Source: JAILLW01 sp045640905
GTDB lineage: Bacteria > Bacillota > Clostridia > Lachnospirales > Lachnospiraceae
NCBI GenBank assembly: GCA_045640905.1
Contig: JAZUFW010000027.1
Span: forward strand, 1-14,920
Direction of reading: 5' to 3'
DNA: 14,920 bases
The translations under genes were made by a program, and so were the position numbers. The notes under the pieces were generated by a model. It did not search any database. It had not been told where the DNA came from and saw only the letters and a list, made by a program, of their open reading frames with translations. Below are positions 6,359 to 14,134 of the stretch, in pieces. Numbering within the stretch: the first letter of the stretch is position 1; every line of letters begins with the position of its first letter.

Positions 6359-8017
6359 TCAGTTCTTATATTTCGAATTGAACATTTCAAACATCGCCTT
6401 GTCGGCTTCAAGATACATCTTTTTACTGAAGTCGTCGTCGGCTTCAAACTCGTGAATACTCTTTCCGTATGATACTTTGATGGAATATTCATGAGTTTTA
6501 TTATATCCGATAATAATGTCTTCAAATTGCTTTTCCAGATCAGGAGCTTCTCGCTGTTTATTAATCATAATTACCGCGAACTCGTCTCCTCCGATTCTGT
6601 AGCATTCTCCATCCCTTTCGAATACTCGCATTATGCACTCCGAAAGGCCGATAATCACTTTGTCGCCTACGCTGTGACCTTCCTGCGCATTGACATCACG
6701 CAATTTATCCAAATTGAAAATGTATAAAATCACATTCTTTTCCAACATGAAATCTTCGTTTTTCATTCGGCCGAAGCGGTCTTCAAATGCCGTACGGTTC
6801 TTCATGTTTGTCATCACATCGGTATAGGCCAATGTTCTGTACGTGGTAATAAACTTATTCTCTTCAATCAATGCTATTTCCCTACGAACAATAACCCACA
6901 ACATCATCAGGAAATAAAGCACAAATCCGACAACAAATACATTCGATGCATAGCCTGTCGACGGGGAAATAACGAAGCATAACAATCCGCCCAGCGCAGA
7001 CAGTCCGATAACAACCATACCCGCAAACATAATCATGGAGTTATCGTCGGCTTTTCGTTGAATGAATGAGAAAATAAACGTAAAGATAACGGATGCTATC
7101 ATATATGCATGTGTCAGTGGCAATACCACAATCGGATCAGCTATTTTAAACACAAAGCAGATAACATTAATTAATGGAATAATCCAACCGTATCTGTACA
7201 TTATTCCGAAAATGCGTTTCCCGCGTGGGAGCAGTTTCTCGCAAAAACCCATCAACGGAATACACATTGCAGACAGTGAGATGAAAGACGTCATGCAAAC
7301 CGCAACCGAATTATTCGTGAAAAACTGCGGTATATCCGAGCTGCATACAATCCACATAAGCACAAGAAAAACAAACTGTCCAAACAAATATATCAAAGAA
7401 GAATCGGTAAACTCTCCCTTTGCAAGTCTTCGAATAAACAGAGCAAGCGAAAGAAACAATATTGACAAAGCGAAAACACAAAGGATAATTCTGAACAGGT
7501 TCTCACGTAATACTCTGTATTTCAATCCCGATACAGAACTGAAAATCGGCTCGTTTATATCCTGATGAATATTGTATTTGGGATAATATACTATTTTGAT
7601 TTCCTTACCTGCCATATTGGAATCCAAAGGAGCTATCAATCTGATATTTCCCAGCATATGCCCCATCGGCAACGGATCCCTGCTGCCATATGATGCAACC
7701 ATTTTGTTTTCAACATAAACATAGCAGGAACAATATGACGTATAAATCATCACCCCGTCATCATATCCTATTAAATCCGGTAACGTCCCCTTCAACATTA
7801 TTCCATCGTTTGCCACGCAATTAATTGATTCGGGAAATTGTACCGGAACATCGTTTAACGACCAATCATAAATATTGGCGGTCGCATCTTCTCCCGCAAA
7901 AGCAATATCTTCCGAATCGGCAAAAATACAGACGTAAAGCAATAATGCAAATGTAAATACCGTAGTCGCTATGGCCAAAATGCCCCATAACGGGAACGTC
8001 TTTTTCTTTCTTTCCAT
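6359..8017 (-). CDS. 7TMR-DISM-like membrane diguanylate cyclase (GGDEF)
   Basis: A 552-residue membrane signalling protein. Segment 11-32 is an N-terminal anchor or signal, 33-173 an extracellular beta-rich domain, and then seven hydrophobic segments follow (about 174-195, 207-226, 236-257, 270-291, 297-320, 327-351 and 356-378). This is the 7TMR-DISM layout. Residues about 390-552 form a GGDEF domain with an intact GGDEF (476-480) and GHSVGD (448-452). The first metal-binding aspartate of the usual DxD appears as Asn (N435 in FNLDKL), which could weaken cyclase activity. No RxxD inhibitory site precedes GGDEF. It is the last gene of the G3E operon, 25 bases after the previous stop, with only a weak ribosome binding site (GAGAGAA). 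Confidence 0.88.
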   Translation of the reverse strand: MERKKKTFPLWGILAIATTVFTFALLLYVCIFADSEDIAFAGEDATANIYDWSLNDVPVQFPESINCVANDGIMLKGTLPDLIGYDDGVMIYTSYCSCYVYVENKMVASYGSRDPLPMGHMLGNIRLIAPLDSNMAGKEIKIVYYPKYNIHQDINEPIFSSVSGLKYRVLRENLFRIILCVFALSILFLSLALFIRRLAKGEFTDSSLIYLFGQFVFLVLMWIVCSSDIPQFFTNNSVAVCMTSFISLSAMCIPLMGFCEKLLPRGKRIFGIMYRYGWIIPLINVICFVFKIADPIVVLPLTHAYMIASVIFTFIFSFIQRKADDNSMIMFAGMVVIGLSALGGLLCFVISPSTGYASNVFVVGFVLYFLMMLWVIVRREIALIEENKFITTYRTLAYTDVMTNMKNRTAFEDRFGRMKNEDFMLEKNVILYIFNLDKLRDVNAQEGHSVGDKVIIGLSECIMRVFERDGECYRIGGDEFAVIMINKQREAPDLEKQFEDIIIGYNKTHEYSIKVSYGKSIHEFEADDDFSKKMYLEADKAMFEMFNSKYKN

Positions 8018-8042
8018 ATATTGTTCTCTCGTAAATAATGAA

Positions 8043-8975
8043 TCAGTTAAAGCTGATAACCTCTTCCTTGGGCGGATTGGTTAATTCCACGGTTGTAGCC
8101 TTAAGTACAGGGCCTTCCCCTTCATAATCGACAAAATACTCTTTATCAATCGAAGCAGTAACTTTAACCCATTGACGATCTCTGAGTTTTTTTGAATCTT
8201 TGTATTTGCAGGCAAATCCTAAAAATGCCATATCTTCGGCACAGCAGGTCATGGCCATTCTGCCGGGGATAAAATATCCGTCAGGAAATTCCGGAGGCAC
8301 TAAAACCATTGCCACAAAGGACACCGTCTTTCCGATGTATCGCTCAACATTATCAAGCATATCGATATACCAGATTCCATAACCCTCGTTATCTAATTTG
8401 ATTATCGGTGCATTCAAATCAAACGGCAAATCGTCTTCGAAAATCGCATTAATTTCGCCGTCTTTTCCCTCAAAAATAATATCTGCGGATTGGTTAACCG
8501 CCTTAATGTTCCTCTTAAAATTCGGAAGTTCATCGATAACGGAATCGCACCTGTTAAAAATAATCATCTCAGAATTACGAATCATCTCTGCAAGAAGCGA
8601 GCGCATATTGGTATAGTATGAATTAAAGGTACCTGCATCAATAGTCGTAATCTGTTGCTCAACAGACCAGTGAAAAGGAAGCTTCATTTCTTTATAATTC
8701 CACATTCCGTTCCACTCAATAATGACTCTTTCGGGATTGTACTGCTTATCCAGCTCCATCAGTTTCGAGGTGGTAAAGTCTTCAAATTCCTCTATCAGAA
8801 CCAGATCTGTTTTTGTTTTATTAAGCAGTGTCTCTTCGTATTCGACTTCGCCCTCCTCACACAAAATAATGAGGGTCCTTCCTTTGGTTTTGAAGTATGG
8901 CTGCGCCAATGTATAATTGATAAACTCGGTTTTTCCGCTTTCCAAAAAACCATTTATTACAAAAACGGGTTTCAT
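8043..8975 (-). CDS. G3E-like P-loop protein fused to a TIGR03943/DUF1980 domain
   Basis: A 310-residue protein in two parts. Residues 1-190 resemble the G3E (CobW/COG0523) GTPase fold: a P-loop GFLESGKT (9-16), a VIIEWNG strand (84-90) in the place of the family's ExxG motif, and NRCD (141-144) at the NKxD position. The CxCC metal motif typical of CobW proteins is absent. Residues about 198-303 match the C-terminal domain of TIGR03943/DUF1980 (YcgQ-type) proteins: YIGKTVSF, then MTCCAEDMAFLGF with C244 and C245, then WVKVTASI and a final TNPP. Proteins of that family are usually encoded beside a DUF318-type permease, and none is seen here. It starts 11 bases after the His-rich GTPase, with GAGGT upstream, and presumably works with it in metal handling (inferred). 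Confidence 0.85.
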   Translation of the reverse strand: MKPVFVINGFLESGKTEFINYTLAQPYFKTKGRTLIILCEEGEVEYEETLLNKTKTDLVLIEEFEDFTTSKLMELDKQYNPERVIIEWNGMWNYKEMKLPFHWSVEQQITTIDAGTFNSYYTNMRSLLAEMIRNSEMIIFNRCDSVIDELPNFKRNIKAVNQSADIIFEGKDGEINAIFEDDLPFDLNAPIIKLDNEGYGIWYIDMLDNVERYIGKTVSFVAMVLVPPEFPDGYFIPGRMAMTCCAEDMAFLGFACKYKDSKKLRDRQWVKVTASIDKEYFVDYEGEGPVLKATTVELTNPPKEEVISFN

Positions 8976-8986
8976 TTTAATACCTC

Positions 8987-10102
8987 TTATTTAGCAAACA
9001 AGGAATTCAAATTATCCTCGTTGATCTTCGAACCGATTACGCAGAATTTTCCTGTTACGCAAGGTTTGCCGGGACGTACATTCGCTTCTTCGGGAACATA
9101 GTCAAAATAAATAAATCCACCTTCCGTGTTCGGAACCATACCCTTTGCACGCAGAATAATTCCGTATTTTTCTTCATCGGAAAGTTCCTTAAGGATATTT
9201 TCTATATCTTCATTACTGTATGTGTCGTGCGTTTCAAGTCCCCAGCTTTGGAATACTTCGTCGGCATGGTGGTGATGATGGTGATGTTCATGTTCATCCT
9301 CGTCATCATCGTCATGGTGGTGATGGTGGTGCTCATGTTCATCCTCGTCGTCATCATCGTCATGGTGGTGATGGTGGTGCTCATGTTCATCCTCATCGTC
9401 ATCATCGTCATGATGGTGATGGTGGTGATCATGACATCCGCAGTCGCAATCGTCATCGTGATGATGCTCATGCTCAAGTTCTTCAAGCATCTGAGCTTCC
9501 AAATCCTTGGCTCCTTCGATAGTATCCAAAATATCGGCACCTTCCAATTCATCCCAGGGAGTCGTCACTATGGTAGCCTCTGCATTATGTTCGCGAATCA
9601 AAGCTACTGCCGTATCAAGTTTTTCTTTGCTGATATTCTGAGTACGGCTCAAAATAATAGTACCGGCATGTTCAATCTGATTAATAAAGAATTCACCGAA
9701 ATTCTTTATATACATCTTTGTCTTTGAAGCATCTACCACAACTACAGCAGAATTCAATACTACGTCATGTTCATCAATAGCATTTTTGACTGCTTGGGCA
9801 ACGTCCGATAATTTGCCGACACCCGAAGGCTCAATCAATATTCTGTCAGGGCTGTATGTTTTTAATACTTCCTTCAGTGACGAACCAAAGTCACCTACCA
9901 ATGAACAGCAGATGCATCCGGAATTCATCTCTTTTATCTCTATTCCTGCTTCCTGCAGGAAACCGCCATCAATTCCTATTTCACCAAATTCGTTTTCGAT
10001 TAATACTACCTGTTCTCCTTTAAAAGCTTCTTTAAGCAGTTTCTTAATCAATGTTGTTTTTCCCGCGCCTAAAAATCCGGAAAAAATGTCAATTTTAGTC
10101 AT
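8987..10102 (-). CDS. CobW-family (G3E) GTPase with a His/Asp-rich metal-binding insert
   Basis: A 371-residue COG0523 protein, a family of GTP-driven metal chaperones or metal-insertion factors. Visible features are the P-loop GFLGAGKTT (9-17), the family's CxCC motif GCICC (62-66), the EPSG strand (91-94) and a CobW C-terminal domain (about 285-371). Between the two domains, residues 209-279 are almost entirely His, Asp and Glu, with a Cys cluster DCDCGC (218-223), in three near-identical repeats. This resembles the histidine loops that hold zinc, nickel or cobalt in relatives. The guanine-recognition motif reads SRTQ (152-155), not NKxD, so nucleotide preference may differ. AGGAGG (10112-10117) precedes the ATG. 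It is the first gene of a three-gene operon. Which metal it carries cannot be told from sequence. Confidence 0.92.
   Translation of the reverse strand: MTKIDIFSGFLGAGKTTLIKKLLKEAFKGEQVVLIENEFGEIGIDGGFLQEAGIEIKEMNSGCICCSLVGDFGSSLKEVLKTYSPDRILIEPSGVGKLSDVAQAVKNAIDEHDVVLNSAVVVVDASKTKMYIKNFGEFFINQIEHAGTIILSRTQNISKEKLDTAVALIREHNAEATIVTTPWDELEGADILDTIEGAKDLEAQMLEELEHEHHHDDDCDCGCHDHHHHHHDDDDDEDEHEHHHHHHDDDDDEDEHEHHHHHHDDDDEDEHEHHHHHHHADEVFQSWGLETHDTYSNEDIENILKELSDEEKYGIILRAKGMVPNTEGGFIYFDYVPEEANVRPGKPCVTGKFCVIGSKINEDNLNSLFAK
9289..9429 (-). repeat. Tandem repeat encoding the His/Asp-rich loop
   Basis: Three in-frame units start at 9289 (45 bases), 9334 (48 bases) and 9382 (48 bases). Each encodes a block of six His followed by an Asp/Glu run. 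The units are nearly identical in DNA, and lengths in multiples of three keep the frame. The open frames seen on the other strand and in another frame here (for example 9220-9522 and 9227-9727) are by-products of the repeat. Confidence 0.85.
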
Positions 10103-10119
10103 ACTATATAACCTCCTGA

Positions 10120-10159
10120 TTCAATATTCGATATTTAATATTGAACTAATATTATATCA
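10120..10159 (-). promoter_or_regulatory. Extended -10 promoter and palindromic candidate operator of the G3E operon
   Basis: On the minus strand TGA-TATAAT (10159-10151) is a perfect extended -10 box without a good -35. The predicted start site (near 10144) falls inside a perfect inverted repeat, TTCAATATT-N8-AATATTGAA (10120-10145), which lies directly before the ribosome binding site (10112-10117). A repressor bound there would block initiation. A metal-responsive regulator is a reasonable guess given the operon, but the sequence does not match a site I know exactly. Confidence 0.6.
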
Positions 10160-10224
10160 CTTCTTTCGAAAATAGTTCCGATAAATGTATATGTTCTTCA
10201 CATGGTAACCCGATCACTCGGCAA

Positions 10225-12105
10225 CTACTCTCTGCATCTTTTCTTTTCCTGCTTAATCGCATACATTCTGGCATCCGACTTCTTAACCATTTCTTCAAAA
10301 TCATCACATTCTTCGGAATCGTTGCCAAGAACATATCCCATGCTGGCAGAAAGAGGAACCGGAAGTTTTTCCTCCTGTCCCCTCTTATCAAGAAACTGTT
10401 CAAGAGCTTTTATTTGTTCGATAAGCTTTTCTTCGCTTTCAAGAACACCGATAACAAGGAACTCGTCTCCTCCCATCCTGATTCGAAGATCGGTTTCGGG
10501 AAAAGTATGTTTGATTCCGTCTGCAATTGCAATCAGCGCAACGTTACCAACATCATGTCCGAGTGAATCATTTATCTTTTTAAGATAATCCATATCTATA
10601 TAAAGGAAAAATACATTTCCTTTATGTTTCTCATAAAAATCTCGTCCCATCTGCGAATATGCAAGGCGATTATATAAACCGGTCAAGGAATCTGTAACCG
10701 ACAGATCCTTCAATATATAATTCATCTTTTGTATTTCTTCATTCATCACCTGCAACGCTATCTTCTGACGCAAAGAAGCAATTGCTATCGAAAGGAATCC
10801 TCCGGCAGCACGTCTTTCAATGGTCCCCAGCACTCTGTCGGAGTAAGCATATGCGGCATATCCGAAAGTATCTGTATTGTAATACAACGGACACACAAGG
10901 AAAATTTGTGAATCTTCCTTTTCCTCTGCAAAGTCCGGATAAATATCGTCCAATCTGTTGATATTGAAAATCCCCGTCTTGGTAACCATAACCATTTCTT
11001 CGTCGTACCCTTCCGAATCGTCCTCAAGGTTGCCGTTTAGGACACGATTATTCAGAGCAATACCAATATGTTTGGTATCAAAATGATGAGAATAAGTTGT
11101 CAGATTATGCTGTAACGTCAACAAATCCGCACTGTCGGCAAGTGTCTGAAGGGCCAATCTATTACCAAGAGACAGATTATCAAAAATCTCCTGTCCTTTC
11201 TGAAGCGTCAAAATCTTTTCTCTGGAAAAACTGTTAATCGGAATGCACCCGCAACTTTGTCCGCAAATAACCTTGGCTTTTGTTTTCTTTTCTTTGGGTA
11301 TATCGATTCCGTCAATTTTCTTTAAGAGCAAGTCTGTAGCCGAACAGGCGCTGTCAGTGAGATTAACGTCAACGGTAGTGATTGAGGGAATATAGTTTCT
11401 GGAAAGGCTGTCATTATCAAATCCTGTAATAAAGAAATCCGAAGGAGCCTGGAATCCGTCTTCAATAGCAGCTTCACAATATCCTCTGGCCATACCGTCA
11501 TTGGCACATATTACAGCATCGGGAATATGCAGGCCTTCAGCTTTAAAATCCTGATAAGCCTGTTTTCCGTCTTCAAAAATATAAGCATAGAATTTTTCGT
11601 GGATATTTTCGGCGGGAATATTATACTTCCTGCAGCAGTCTTCAAAAGCCTTTTGACGCACAAGTGCATCGGGAGCCCCCTCCGGTCCTCCCACGTAATT
11701 TAGGGTTTTACAACCATGATCCCTTAAGATATGCTCTGTCACATCATAAAAGGCATCATAATTATCAACTTTTACTATAGCGGCATCATCAATCGGGGTT
11801 TCAACGGCAACAACGGGGACACCACTGTCCGTAAAACGCTTGGCAGCCTTCTGAACCGCTTCAAGATAATTAAAACCACCGACTGCAACGAGAGCTCCGT
11901 CATAAGAAGCAGGATTAACTATGGAAAAGAATTCTCTTTCCTTGGTAAATGACATACCGTCCCACTCATCAATATCGAATCCGACATACACATCAACACG
12001 TACATCAACATCCTTAATTCTTTCAATAATTCCGTCCAGTACGGCTTGTAAATATTCAGTACTCCAAATTGTAATAAGCAAAGCTAACTTTACCGGTTTT
12101 TTCAT
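10225..12105 (-). CDS. Cytosolic LacI-type sugar-binding sensor fused to GGDEF
   Basis: A 626-residue protein. Residues 1-290 form a LacI/GalR-type periplasmic-binding-protein fold without the DNA-binding helix-turn-helix and without a signal peptide, so it should sense a ligand inside the cell (family motifs LNYVGGPEG at 135-143, AVICANDGMA at 197-206 and FITGFDND at 225-232). Residues about 300-440 look like a GAF-type domain, followed by a short helix. Residues 465-620 are a GGDEF domain with DxD (D504, D506), GGDEF (545-549) and a typical TDSLTGLYNR opening. There is no RxxD product-inhibition site. It follows the MutS2-like gene by 27 bases and is probably co-transcribed. GGAG stands close to the ATG and GAGGA lies slightly further up. 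No clear terminator follows it. Confidence 0.9.
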   Translation of the reverse strand: MKKPVKLALLITIWSTEYLQAVLDGIIERIKDVDVRVDVYVGFDIDEWDGMSFTKEREFFSIVNPASYDGALVAVGGFNYLEAVQKAAKRFTDSGVPVVAVETPIDDAAIVKVDNYDAFYDVTEHILRDHGCKTLNYVGGPEGAPDALVRQKAFEDCCRKYNIPAENIHEKFYAYIFEDGKQAYQDFKAEGLHIPDAVICANDGMARGYCEAAIEDGFQAPSDFFITGFDNDSLSRNYIPSITTVDVNLTDSACSATDLLLKKIDGIDIPKEKKTKAKVICGQSCGCIPINSFSREKILTLQKGQEIFDNLSLGNRLALQTLADSADLLTLQHNLTTYSHHFDTKHIGIALNNRVLNGNLEDDSEGYDEEMVMVTKTGIFNINRLDDIYPDFAEEKEDSQIFLVCPLYYNTDTFGYAAYAYSDRVLGTIERRAAGGFLSIAIASLRQKIALQVMNEEIQKMNYILKDLSVTDSLTGLYNRLAYSQMGRDFYEKHKGNVFFLYIDMDYLKKINDSLGHDVGNVALIAIADGIKHTFPETDLRIRMGGDEFLVIGVLESEEKLIEQIKALEQFLDKRGQEEKLPVPLSASMGYVLGNDSEECDDFEEMVKKSDARMYAIKQEKKRCRE

Positions 12106-12132
12106 TCTCCGAATTCCTCAGTGATACACAAA

Positions 12133-14055
12133 TTAACTATGTTTATATACTAGCACATCATTCTCACTGTATTCAATTGTTTCTGTTGTATACTTTCGTT
12201 CCATATCATGGCGCTTCTTTCGATTTTCCACACTGTCAAAGACAATGGACATATCATACTCTTCAGGATACAGTTCATCTGCTTTTACATGCAATTTCAC
12301 GCGCTTATGATTTATCCATATTTTACGGCCCGCAATCTGTACTCTAAGTACGCCTTTATCATTTACTTCTTCACACACAATCCCGATTTTTTTATCCGGA
12401 TAGACCATAACACTGTCACCGATTTCAAACTTGCCTGAGGTCAAATTCATCTTGCGACCGGATACGGTTTTCCTTATTTTTCTGCCTGAATTCATTTTTT
12501 CGAATTCCTTATTATTAAAGGCATAGGTATTAACCGCGCCTTCTCCGTATGCAGCCGAAACCGCAATATTCAGCATATCTTTGGGCATTCCCAGTCTGTC
12601 CGCTATATAAAAAGCACAGCTTTCTCCGGCTTGACCTATGACCATTTTGTAGGTGGGCTGTAGCGTTTGTTTGTCAAACGTCATCCGGGCATTTACTATG
12701 CCATCACTTCTGTCCGCATATTCTTTCACTTCCGGGTAATGCGTAGTCACCAAAAAATTGGCCCCGCTCTTTCGAAGTTCCTCCAAAATGGCAATCGCAA
12801 TTCCCATCCCTTCCTGCGGGTCGGTTCCCGAACCCAGTTCATCCATAATGACAAAACTGTCGCTGTCAATTTCTTTAAGAATATTAAGTACATTCTTTAT
12901 ATGAGAAGAAAATGTCGAAAGATTGTCATTAAGGTTCTGGCCATCTCCTATATCGCAAAAGTATCCGGAATTCATACAAATATCTGCATTCTTACAGCAA
13001 ACATGGAGCCCGCACTGAGCCATAACCGAATTAAGCATGACGGTTTTTATTGCCACCGTTTTTCCTCCGGTGTTTGGTCCTGTTATCACAATACCTCTAT
13101 TATCGATTCCCAACTCAAATGTCAACGGAACGCAGACTTGCGGATCCATTAAGGGGTGTCTCGCCGCATCAAGTACTATTCTTCTGTCAAGATTTATTGA
13201 GGGTTCCCGTGCATCAAGATAAAGGCTTAGTTTCCCTTTCGAAAAACTGTAATCCAGTTTTTCAATCAGATGAATATTTTCCGTTAGCGAATCTGTGCAT
13301 TCCGAAACCAGTGCCGTCAAGGTATACAAAATCCGATAAACCTCATTTTCTTCATCTATTCGCAATCCCTGCACTTCTTCACCCAGTTTGGTCACTCCGT
13401 CGGGTTCAATAAATAACGTGCTTCCGGTGCCGGATTTGTCAACCAGACTGCCCGCTATTTTGTACCTGTATTCCCTTTTTACCGGCACACAGATTCTTCC
13501 GTTCCTGGTGGTATAAAAGTTCTCTGCCATGCAGTCACGGTTATTTCTAATAACCGATTCAGCTTTTTGCTTCATCGCATCTTCCAACTGCTGTATCTGC
13601 ATTCGAATATCAAAAAGTTGTTTTGAGGCATGATCATCAACTCTCTCTCCCCTTATTTGTGCTGCGATTTCTTCTCTCAGTTCCTCCTGACTATTAAGAG
13701 ATTCATCATAATAACTCAAGGAATTTTGATACTGCTGACCTCGTTTTAGGTACGAGGATAGTCTGTCCAAAGCAGTTAATATACCTTGCACGCGTTCAAG
13801 CTGATACGGTGAAAGGCAATCACCCTTCTTTGCAATTTCCAATATTTCCAGTATTTCCGAAACATCCTGCAAGGGAGGATTCCCCAATTTTTCAATCAGT
13901 TCTTTAGCCTCCGTCGTATCCTTTAATTCCCTTTTGAGTTTGCTTTCATCCAAAATAATCCATCTGTCCGCAATCAGTTCCTTGGCTTTAGCCGTTATTG
14001 CCAAATCAGACCATATTTGTTTGATTCTATTAAATTCAATTTGACTTTCAATCAT
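12133..14055 (-). CDS. MutS2-like ATPase lacking the Smr domain
   Basis: A 640-residue member of the MutS2 group. It has the MutS2-type N-terminal region and core (about 1-290, including GRICVPVKREYRYKI at 186-200 and GSGSTLFIEP-like 208-218), then the ATPase with Walker A GPNTGGKT (326-333), Walker B VIMDELGSGTDPQEG (402-416) and TTH (437-439). A basic linker leads to a KOW-like domain (541-590, FEIGDSVMVYP...GIV). Full-length MutS2 is about 780 residues and ends in an Smr domain. Here the protein stops soon after the KOW-like part, with no frameshift visible. In B. subtilis MutS2 binds collided ribosomes and splits them. I infer a similar ribosome-linked role here, supported by the leader upstream. 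AAGGAG (14068-14073) is 12 bases from the ATG. Confidence 0.9.
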   Translation of the reverse strand: MIESQIEFNRIKQIWSDLAITAKAKELIADRWIILDESKLKRELKDTTEAKELIEKLGNPPLQDVSEILEILEIAKKGDCLSPYQLERVQGILTALDRLSSYLKRGQQYQNSLSYYDESLNSQEELREEIAAQIRGERVDDHASKQLFDIRMQIQQLEDAMKQKAESVIRNNRDCMAENFYTTRNGRICVPVKREYRYKIAGSLVDKSGTGSTLFIEPDGVTKLGEEVQGLRIDEENEVYRILYTLTALVSECTDSLTENIHLIEKLDYSFSKGKLSLYLDAREPSINLDRRIVLDAARHPLMDPQVCVPLTFELGIDNRGIVITGPNTGGKTVAIKTVMLNSVMAQCGLHVCCKNADICMNSGYFCDIGDGQNLNDNLSTFSSHIKNVLNILKEIDSDSFVIMDELGSGTDPQEGMGIAIAILEELRKSGANFLVTTHYPEVKEYADRSDGIVNARMTFDKQTLQPTYKMVIGQAGESCAFYIADRLGMPKDMLNIAVSAAYGEGAVNTYAFNNKEFEKMNSGRKIRKTVSGRKMNLTSGKFEIGDSVMVYPDKKIGIVCEEVNDKGVLRVQIAGRKIWINHKRVKLHVKADELYPEEYDMSIVFDSVENRKKRHDMERKYTTETIEYSENDVLVYKHS

Positions 14056-14090
14056 CTTTATTACATGCTCCTTAACTTACCAGAATATAC

Positions 14091-14134
14091 GTGCAAAAAA
14101 TAAACCATGATACCTTACGCTTAAGATATCATGG
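14091..14134 (-). terminator. Intrinsic terminator in the mutS2-like leader (candidate attenuator)
   Basis: On the minus strand CCATGATATCTTA (14134-14122), loop AGCG (14121-14118) and TAAGGTATCATGG (14117-14105) form a 13-pair stem with one G.U, followed at once by TTTATTTTTTG (14104-14094). It ends about 35 bases before the MutS2-like ATG, so it sits inside that gene's leader and would stop transcription ahead of the gene unless it is disrupted. Confidence 0.85.

Noticed and set aside
9220..9727. His/Val/Met-rich open frames on the plus strand opposite the CobW gene
   Set aside because: They are low-complexity mirrors of the tandem repeat that encodes the His/Asp loop and have no ribosome binding sites.
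10160..10224. Terminator after the LacI-GGDEF gene
   Set aside because: Only 4-5 pair stems without a T run are visible on the minus strand, so read-through into the G3E operon cannot be excluded.
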